DNA from: Panaeolus papilionaceus
Lineage: Eukaryota; Basidiomycota; Agaricomycetes; Agaricales
Length of the DNA: 64,000 nt
Direction of reading: 5' to 3'
NCBI GenBank assembly: GCA_015501605.1
Contig: JADNRZ010000017.1
Span: 124,001-188,000 of the forward strand
The notes below the pieces were generated by a model, which searched no databases, was not told where the DNA came from, and saw nothing but the letters and a program-made list of their open reading frames with translations. The translations under genes and the position numbers were made by a program. Position 1 is the stretch's first letter, and each line of letters starts with the position of its first letter. Shown in pieces: positions 57,075-64,000 of the stretch.

Positions 57075-57555
57075 TGTTACGCTTTACCTTTTTGTCCTTT
57101 GTCTTATCACTATACCCCTATCTCTTCTTCATCTTATCTGGACTATTATCTTATCTTCGTGTACTATCATCTCTCTTTGTACTGGTAGCTCATCTTATCT
57201 TCTTATCTTTTCCTCTTCTCACTCCACTTCCATTCCCGCTGCTGCCCCACATCTTATTCTTACCTCTGACTCATTTCTCTCTCACTCTTATGACTCGTTC
57301 TCTGTTAGATTCCCATGCACATTCCACTATGACTCCTCTACCCCGTCTTCTGACTCTTATTTATCATATGCACGGACCACCTGTATTACGTATATAAACC
57401 CCAGTATTTTACCCATGTTCTTTAGCTAGTTCTTTAACTACAATAGAACGATAACTTCTACTGGACTTCTTTTACTCGCTCTCTGCTAAGACAATACCAT
57501 CGAGCGACTCTCGAAGTGGCATTCTTAGTTAGATCTTCTCGAACTTGACATAACA
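57075..57555 (+). repeat. 3' LTR of the gypsy element
   Basis: It begins TGTTACGCTTTACC and ends GACATAACA (481 bp). It follows the polypurine tract immediately. Its last 130 bp share wording with the solo LTR (GTTCTTTAGCTAGTTCTTTA, CATCGAGCGACTCTCGAAGT). Confidence 0.82.
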
Positions 57556-57698
57556 CTCTAGACCGACCCCGACCTTTACCTTCAACCCTCGTTCTTGTTG
57601 ACTCTACAGCTGGATTCGTACATGCTGAACAAGTCAACCGTAACACCGCTTTTTGAACACTTTGGGGAACTCTAGTCATTGGGAACTGTTCACAAGTC

Positions 57699-58497
57699 AT
57701 GGCTTCAGAAGGATTTGTTGCAAAGATTAAACCACTATCCAACTCTAATTACCCAGAGTGGTGTGGGGAAGTCAGAGCATGGTTGATGAAGAATGGCTTA
57801 TGGAGGCTTGTTTCTGGGAAGGAGTCAAAACCTAGTGTGGAAACAGATGCTGCCAAGTGGGAATCAAAGGCTGAGAGGGCTGCTGGTGAGATCTATCTCT
57901 TGGTAGAGAATGATCAGAGGGTACACTTTAGAGGGCATGAGGAAGACCCAGTCCAGATGTGGAAGTTGCTAGAGTCTGCTCACCTGTCTAAGAAGCCTGG
58001 GGCACGATTCAATGCTTATGATGATCTTTTCAACATTAGAAAAGAGGATGATGAATCACTGATGAAATTGGGGGTTAGAATTGAGAAGGCTATGGCTACA
58101 ATCCAAAATCTTTGTCCTGAGAACTTTGACATCAAACAACTGGACAATGAACTTCAGTGCATGGCTCTGATTAGAGCACTGCCAGAAGACTTTGGTCACT
58201 TGTCAATGAGTCTGTTGTTACAGGACAAGCTGGATAAAGAGCTTATCCTTCAAGCCTTCTGCAGTGAGGAGTTGAATCGTCAGAGGCACGAAGAATCTGC
58301 CAATAGAGCAAAAGCAGGTGGAAAGAAGCGCAAACCCAACAAGGACAGCACTTGTTTCAAGTGCCTGAAGAAGGGTCATTGGGCAAATTCCTGTCCCAAC
58401 AAGGAGAAGGATAAGGGTACTGGATCAGAGGGTGCCAAGAAGGCAGAGGAAGAGAGGGCAGAGGCAGTTGCAGAGTTTGCTGGCAAGACACTACTAG
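57699..58497 (+). pseudogene. copia gag with zinc knuckle, truncated
   Basis: ATG 57699 starts MASEGFVAKIKPLSNSNYPE. The N-terminal UBN2/retrotran_gag-like region includes YPEWCGEVRAWLMKNGLWRL and YDDLFNIRKEDDESLMKLGV. A CCHC knuckle, CFKCLKKGHWANSCP, sits near residue 220. After EFAGKTLLA the frame runs into the 52-bp KDZ-linked motif, so protease and everything downstream are missing. It may belong to the same family as the copia pol fragments at 18.4-21.7 kb, which are on the other strand. Confidence 0.88.
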
Positions 58498-58549
58498 CTG
58501 CCAAAATTCTTAAGAACTACCGATCTGTTACCGGTAACCCTTCTAACCA
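58498..58549 (+). repeat. 52-bp conserved terminus-like motif, copy 3
   Basis: TGCCAAAATTCTTAAGAACT ... CCTTCTAACCAG begins exactly where the copia gag reading ends. Here it therefore behaves as the outer end of an inserted element. Confidence 0.8.
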
Positions 58550-58815
58550 GCTACTGGACAAATTCTTATGCATTCTTATAAGTAATCACTGGGATATTTC
58601 CTACTACAATTATAATAGATATTCTTATATTGATTGCTTGAACGATTCTTATACATTATTATGATTATCTCTGCAATTATTATGGCGATTCTTATGACAA
58701 TTCTTAGGCATTATTATGCTTATCTACAAGATTCTTATAGCGATTCTTATGGTAATTCTTATAGTGATTCTTATAGTGATTCTTATGGTAATGCTTACAG
58801 CAATTCTTATGTGAT
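58550..58815 (+). repeat. GATTCTTAT array, third locus
   Basis: Runs of ATTCTTATAGTGATTCTTAT and GGTAATTCTTATAG type sequence with the same core word as the two KDZ-A arrays. The array is short (about 265 bp) and has no 68-bp unit. Confidence 0.82.
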
Positions 58816-58839
58816 ATTTTTATAATCTACTGATAATAT

Positions 58840-60150
58840 TCTAATAGATCTGATTAATCAGGGTTCTTATCTTTATCTATATCTGTGCTATATATGGAAA
58901 CCCCCTTATCAATGCCATCAATATTTATTTTCCCCACCATTATTGTAGCATTTATTACACCGCTTTTCTGGCCACTTTATATGGACATATATATATCATT
59001 GGAAAGCTACAATCGCCTACTATTTGATTCTGAATTTTATTCAATTTAATTCCTGCAGGGGAGCAGCCCATTTAGCTGCACTTTTTCCCATCAATTTAGC
59101 CCCTATTCATTTATGCTACCATTCCTGCTGCATTTGCACCGCTTTTTTGGCACTTTTCCTGGTGCACATATATACTATTAGAAAGCCCTAATTGTCTAGT
59201 TTAAGAATCTGCCCTTGTTTTTACAACAGCCCCACTAGGGGCTGCACTATTTAGCTGCGCTTTTTTGGCATTTAATTAGCCCCTATTATGAATCAGCATT
59301 GTTCCTGCTCCATTTTGCACCGCTTTGGTGCAATTATATATGGACATATATATATCACCAGAAAGCTACAAATGCCTAGATTAAGAATCTGAAATCAGAA
59401 CATAAATGTTGTGTCTAGGGAGGGAGCAATTGCATTTCGCATTTGGGGTATTAGAGCGTGGGAACACCCTTGATCACCTCTTCTCCTCCTCCTCCCACAG
59501 CTTTTCTGCCTCCATTTCTCCACATCCACTCCACCCCTCAGCCTATAATTTGGCATGCATGTGTAAAATATGTATTATAAATGGTGTGCAAGACAGGAAC
59601 CCAAGGGGACCACTAGGAATGCAGTTATTCTGCATTTACCCTGTTTTGCTTCTATTTCTGCCAAAAGAGGACCCAATAGTCCCCTATAACTTGCATTTTC
59701 AGTGGGATGAAGCAATTTAAATATGTTATAATATCACCACTATTGTTCTGTACCATGTGCCATGTGTTCACAGCTGTGGATCATATAGAAACAGCCATAT
59801 ACTGTCTCACAAGTTCCCCAAATACTATATTGGGTATATCTCCACCATTTCTGACCGCTTTGGAAGGGCGAAAAATGTTCTGAAATCGCCTCAGGAATAC
59901 CTACAAAACAAGGATACTCGCAGCAAATTATGAGCACTTCTCAAAAATGACTGTTTTTCAGCTGATAAGCCATTTGTACAAGATCTGTATTGAAATAATT
60001 TAATCAGACCTCATAGAGACGAGGGTATACACTATTATTGATGTTCACAAAAGGTTTCAGAACATTTGAGTGAGTGTGGAAGGCTGGACACACAAATGGG
60101 TGCTAGAATGCAGGTTGATGTAGTGTCAATGCACAATGAACTAACAACAC
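58840..60150 (+). mobile_element. dispersed repeat related to the KDZ-A terminal repeat
   Basis: It contains three degenerate tandem units (about 58955, 59130 and 59315), each with CACCGCTTTT-, a TATATA-rich word and GAAAGC, about 180 bp apart. A GGAGGGAGCAATTGCATTTC segment at 59418 is nearly identical to 26341 and its mirror at 53237. The part from 59720 resembles 26640-27060. There is no gene. Confidence 0.7.
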
Positions 60151-60619
60151 TGTGAGACTCCTAAGGAATGAATTTTTAACAGTGTTTCACCCCGATAAAT
60201 ACTGATATTCTACTCAATAAAGTTTAAAATTATTATCTTTGAGATCAAATAAGGGCTTAGTTCAATACATTAAATGTCAAAAAATCCTTTGTGCAAGGTG
60301 TGAATTTCTACCTGTTCATAGCTGAATCAAGGTAATAATTTATTCTGTTTTGGTAAAAATCATGCTTCTAATAGCCGACTTCTTATCGAAATATGAGCAG
60401 TTTCAGCCATTTGATGATTAAATTAAAAAATGACAATTTTTGTATTAGTTTAGGTGACAAAAAAAGAGTAAAATATTTGACAGATAACAACAAAAAATAA
60501 GGGTGATAATTAAGCTGCTATTGATGAACAAAAAACAGCCCCGGAAGTAGTGGAAAAATAATGAAATGTAGGAAGATATATAACATATTGAAAGAAGAAT
60601 AAACCTGGTATGTCAATGC
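60151..60619. other. AT-rich spacer
   Basis: No ORF, repeat or RNA feature was recognised. This is the 3' flank of the next minus-strand gene. Confidence 0.5.
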
Positions 60620-61991
60620 TCACTTTGAGGTCTTCACCTTCTTGGCTTTCTTGGCCTTGCACATTTTTCCCTTCGCCTTCTTCACCTTGATAGGCACTTG
60701 TTCCTCATCGCTGGAGGACTCAGTGTCAGACTTGCTATCCTCCTCGCTACTTGACTCTACAACTCGAGCCCTCTTCCTCCCCTTCCCCTTTCGCTTCTCT
60801 GCCACCTCCTCCTCCTCCTCCTCCTCCTCTTCATCATCCTCAACCACCACCACAGTTGTCTTCTTCTTCTTCAATGCCTGTGCCTTTTTCGCTGGAGGAG
60901 CTGCACTGCCGTCCTCCTCCTCCGAATCTGGAACAACAGGTACCGGTCGCCTAGCAGCTGACAGGTTAATACCTCCAAAGAGCTGTTCAGCAGCAGCATA
61001 GTGCTCTTGCTCAAGCTTGGCAAGAAGCGCCAAGTATGCCCGCTTCCCTTTCATGTATGTCCACATCATCTCGAGGGTGGCCCATCCTCGCTCGTAATTC
61101 TTCAAAACCGGCTGGTGTTTCTCAATCTAGAATACTTATTTATCAGTCATCGTAAATGTAGTATAAAGATGCACATACCAAAGCTTGTGCACTCGCAATA
61201 AATTCCGCATCCTGCTTCCTCCAGTCACTTTGGTATGCTTGAAATTTAGCCTTGATAGTCTCGCGAGCAGTAGCCTAATTCAACAATGATCAGAAAGATT
61301 AATGAGAGTGAATATAAACACTACAAACCCGACAGGCATTATACAAGAGTTTATCGTTCTCCAGTCGCATTTCTGTGAGAAGACAGTAAGGTTTTACCTT
61401 CGGCTCTAGGATGAGCACATCTGAGTGAGGCTTGACATCTTCCCATGCCTTGATGCGCATAAGCGTAGCTGAAGAAATGTTAAATCGAGTGGATAGGAGC
61501 AAAGCAATGAACACATACCATTTGTTGCCTCAAGTCGTGCTGTAAAGTTAAGTAATATTTCAGAATCTTGAAATACAACAACAGCAAATAAACTTACCAT
61601 TAGTTTTCCGGAGCTGCTCCTTGAGCGATGCATTTGTTGCGGCAAGGTCTTCACAATTTTCAGAGGTATTGGTCGCAGGGGTTTGAGGGTTGCTTTGATT
61701 GTTGCTGATGTTGTTGGCATCGGCAACAGCTTGATCCTCACCCGCTTTACCAACATTGGTGTCAACAGGCTGAAGAATAAGTGCCGAACCAGCAGCAGAC
61801 TGCCTGGTGCCACGACGACCTCTAGGTGCTGGCACAGGTTTGGTGACATTGTCAGTGCTGGGAGGTGCATCGATAGCCTTCGTGTTCTTCTTGACAGCGG
61901 GTGCCTTCCAAGTGGCGCTCTTCTTGACAGCTGTGGTGGAAGTGTTCTTGTTTTCCTTGTTAGACTTCAAGGATGCTTTAGTGCGAGCCAT
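60620..61991 (-). CDS. uncharacterised acidic/lysine-rich, probably nuclear protein
   Basis: Start ATG 61991 (MARTKASLKSNKENKNTSTT). Several short exons follow with GT..AG introns. They include one starting CTACGCTTATGCGCATCAAG (MRIKAWEDVKPHSDVLILEP), one with EMRLENDKLLYNACR, one with ARETIKAKFQAYQSDWRKQD, and a last exon from about 61125 to 60620. The last exon holds a helical block (YERGWATLEMMWTYMKGKRA), then alternating acidic (EEEEEEEE, SSSDEEQ) and basic (GKGRKRARV, KAKKAKKVK) runs. The KEKE-like tail and basic N-terminus suggest nuclear or chromatin association. The family is not recognised. It adjoins mobile DNA, so a transposon-cargo origin is possible. Confidence 0.65.
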
Positions 61992-62565
61992 TGGAGTAGA
62001 TGATGCTGAGGGATGAAGAGTTAATGATGTTGTTGTGAGAGATTTATATACATACAGAGAATTCTTTTTTTTAAAATTTCTTTTTTTCATCCTCCTTCAC
62101 ATTACCCAATCTGCAGTTCAACATGCTGTCGTCTCTACTCTGCAACGAATGACAACAAACTTGATGATAAAAATGCAAATAAATTGGTGTCTCAGCTGCC
62201 TCCTCAGGGAAAAAGACTCACCCTGCTGTGTGAGTAACCGATGGCCCTTGAATTTTCCTTTGAAAAGTGCTGGATATTTGGCCTGAGTGTAGGCACCATT
62301 GAGATATCAGTGCGACGCAGAGCGGGTAACCTGTGATTTATTTGCGTAAATCCATCAATTACAAGCATTTTTTTAAAACTATACCATATGAATGCAGAAG
62401 CGGCAAGGGGAAAAATGGTCGGGCTTGGAGTTGAGCACATTCACCGATGATAGCAATGAAACATTATATCAGGGTTGTAAAAAAGGGCGCAATTACCTAT
62501 TTTAGATATCAGTGCGCATGAAAAAATATAAGAATCAAACTCACGAAATTAACATAGTCATCTAT
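61992..62565. promoter_or_regulatory. divergent intergenic region
   Basis: These 570 bp lie between two head-to-head genes. A T-rich tract is found at about 62066-62090. No specific motif was recognised. Confidence 0.35.
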
Positions 62566-63642
62566 ATGACTTCGCCCTTCTCTCGCTATTGTCCTTCTTC
62601 TCCTTTTGCTTATCGCATCGACACATTGCAGCCACTTGACCCTAACGAGTGTCAATGTTACAACCAACTCTGTCACCATCAATCACTTCACACACCTCAA
62701 AATCCAATGTCACGTCAACCTCCATCACAGCGCAAAACCAATAGATACAGTGAGTCAAATTTTAATCCCAAACAAATTCACTAATCCTCTCACCAGATTC
62801 ATCTGAAGTCGAGGACAGTCAAGATGAGGAAAGCCTAGAAAACAAGCAGCATCAGCATCACATCAACGAGAGTGAGACAGAGAGTGAAAGCGAGACCGAA
62901 AGCATGGGTAATGCAGGGAGCAAAGCTGGAAGTAACACAGAACTAGACAACGAAGGTGTTGAAGAAATGACCCAGGACAGCATTGGGGATTTGGGCAACA
63001 AGAATCATACCCCGGATCCTGAGTGGCATGGTAAGTTGATTGCTCACACGAAAAGGAGAAATAAGAAACTTACCACCATTTTTAGTGATAATGAAGCGCT
63101 GATGTCAGAAGGCTGACGCAAGGGCTCTTGCCAATGCCAAAGTGATAAGTGATCCTCCTGGAGACAACAATGTGAGTACGCTCCCTGCTGATGAAGTTGA
63201 AGCCAAAGGGAGAGTGTGCCACAGAGAAGAAGCAGGAGCATGTATGAGTGATGTTCTTGAGGCCAAAGTGGTAGTAACAACAACAGGAAATGTCAAGGAT
63301 AGTGATCCAGGCAGTGGTGAAGAGGTGAGGGCAGCAACAGCGGGAATTGATGAGGATGGAGAAGCACAGGCTACAGAGGGTAATCGGATTGGTGATGGTC
63401 AAGAGACCACGATGAACAATAATGGTCGACAAAGGGGAGAAGCTGTAATCGAGGGTGCAAATTGTCGAAACAGGCACCAACAGGAGAGTTCAATGCCGCC
63501 CACCACAATGAGCAAGAAATGCAAGGTCATCGATATATGTCAAAACTGTAGGGATGAAATGGTAAGCACTCAAAGTTATGAGGAAGAGAGGTGTCGACTG
63601 ACTAGTTCAAAAAAAAAAAAAGGCCGCAACTGTTATGATTAA
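62566..63642 (+). CDS. tentative multi-exon gene, Ser/Glu-rich protein of unknown function
   Basis: ATG 62566 (MTSPFSRYCPSSPFAYRIDT) leads to a GTGAGT..CCAG intron at about 62752-62797. An acidic second exon follows (DEESLENKQHQHH, ESETESESETESMGNAGSKA) up to about 63031. A third exon open to 63642 reads KADARALANAKVISDPPGDN and ends with a basic KKKKGRNCYD after a CQNCRDEM motif. The middle splice junction could not be made to close in frame, so either the model is incomplete or the gene is broken. The product is not recognised. Confidence 0.4.
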
Positions 63643-63767
63643 AATACGACGATCAGGTTCTGTTAAAATATCTGTCAAGCGTCGCCGTAGTCATTAGTTT
63701 TCCTCCTGAAAATACTATCTAGAAAAATCTTACAAAAGGAATAAATATGTTGAATGTGTTTAAAAGT

Positions 63768-63983
63768 TTATTGGACATGGAAAAGGCGATGTGGGATTTG
63801 TGCTGCACGTCCAAAGTAATTATAAAAGGTTTGACAGTAGAATCGCGCTACTGCCTGTTCCAAATCAGACACCTGCACCCGTGAAATGCTGTCTTGAGAT
63901 CTGCACTCATGGAGTGCGAGGATGGCTGGTTTGTCTCCTTCCCAAGAGCTCATCAGCTTGGCAAGTTGAAGAGTGTAGGTCAA
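63768..63983 (-). CDS. possible C-terminal exon of a gene entering from the right
   Basis: A 71-codon frame (containing LAKLMSSWEGDKPAILALHE and VSDLEQAVARFYCQTFYNYF) is open with sensible composition. It has only a TTG at its start, directly after a stop codon, so an upstream intron is likely and the rest would lie beyond 64000. The family is not recognised. Confidence 0.3.
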   Translation of the reverse strand: MTYTLQLAKLMSSWEGDKPAILALHECRSQDSISRVQVSDLEQAVARFYCQTFYNYFGRAAQIPHRLFHVQ

Positions 63984-64000
63984 TCATTCCAAAGGGTCAT

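Larger units (their letters stand above)
54467..57555 (+). mobile_element. decayed chromodomain Ty3/gypsy element, 3' half
   Basis: The order on the plus strand is integrase core end, integrase C-terminus, chromodomain, a downstream zinc-knuckle ORF, a purine-rich primer site (AACAAGGGGGTAA) and a 3' LTR. The 5' half is absent at the KDZ-A junction. A solo LTR from a related element interrupts the integrase. Confidence 0.88.

Noticed and set aside
60642..61001. 119-codon plus-strand ORF opposite the acidic gene
   Set aside because: It is the antisense of the Glu/Lys-rich exon and low-complexity (poly-Ser), with no independent support.

Overview
This window looks like genomic DNA from a mushroom-forming basidiomycete (Agaricomycetes). 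The evidence is short introns of about 40-75 nt with GT..AG ends and CTAAC/CTRAY branch points, a MATA-type HMG-box regulator, a DUF4246 protein, a basidiomycete-style split farnesyltransferase beta gene, and KDZ (Kyakuja-Dileera-Zisupton) transposases, which are abundant in this class. All assignments come from reading the sequence. No database search was run.

Left third (1-18.4 kb) is ordinary host chromosome. It holds a 1084-aa low-complexity protein with an N-terminal nucleotidyltransferase-like fold (399-4270, +), an HMG-box transcription factor (6968-8448, +), a DUF4246 protein (10271-12600, +) convergent with the farnesyltransferase beta subunit RAM1 (12723-14726, -), and two divergent P-loop GTPase paralogues (15240-16483, -, and 16839-18232, +). 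Spliced models for all but the minus-strand GTPase close in frame over their whole length.

From 18.4 to 60.1 kb the window is a nest of mobile elements. On the left is a copia element (3' LTR, RNase H and RT pieces) broken by a short TG..CA insert and by a 1.37-kb terminal-inverted-repeat (TIR) element. A repeat-rich element and a decayed gypsy pol follow. From 25125 to 54466 lies a large KDZ-type element (KDZ-A), bounded by inverted repeats of about 1.36 kb that begin AGGCTAG. Inside it are subterminal GATTCTTAT arrays, a cargo gene (gene 1-A) split by a 4456-bp fold-back element with two 1972-bp arms, a truncated cargo gene (gene 2-A), and the C-terminal part of the KDZ-A transposase. Nested within KDZ-A is a second, apparently nearly intact KDZ element (KDZ-B, 37064-50441, about 13.4 kb).

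KDZ-B is the centrepiece. It carries two divergent gene pairs: gene 1-B/gene 2-B (conserved but unrecognised cargo), and a TET/JBP-like 2-oxoglutarate dioxygenase (43629-45168, -) opposite an intact 8-exon, 1140-aa KDZ transposase (45750-49560, +). The likely reading is a transposon that carries its own DNA-base-modification enzyme beside its transposase, plus a conserved two-gene module that also occurs in KDZ-A.

Right end (54.5-64 kb): a decayed chromodomain gypsy element interrupted by a solo LTR, a copia gag cut by another KDZ-linked terminus with its array, more repeat-family DNA, then an acidic/lysine-rich nuclear-type gene (60620-61991, -) and a tentative divergent gene (62566-63642, +).
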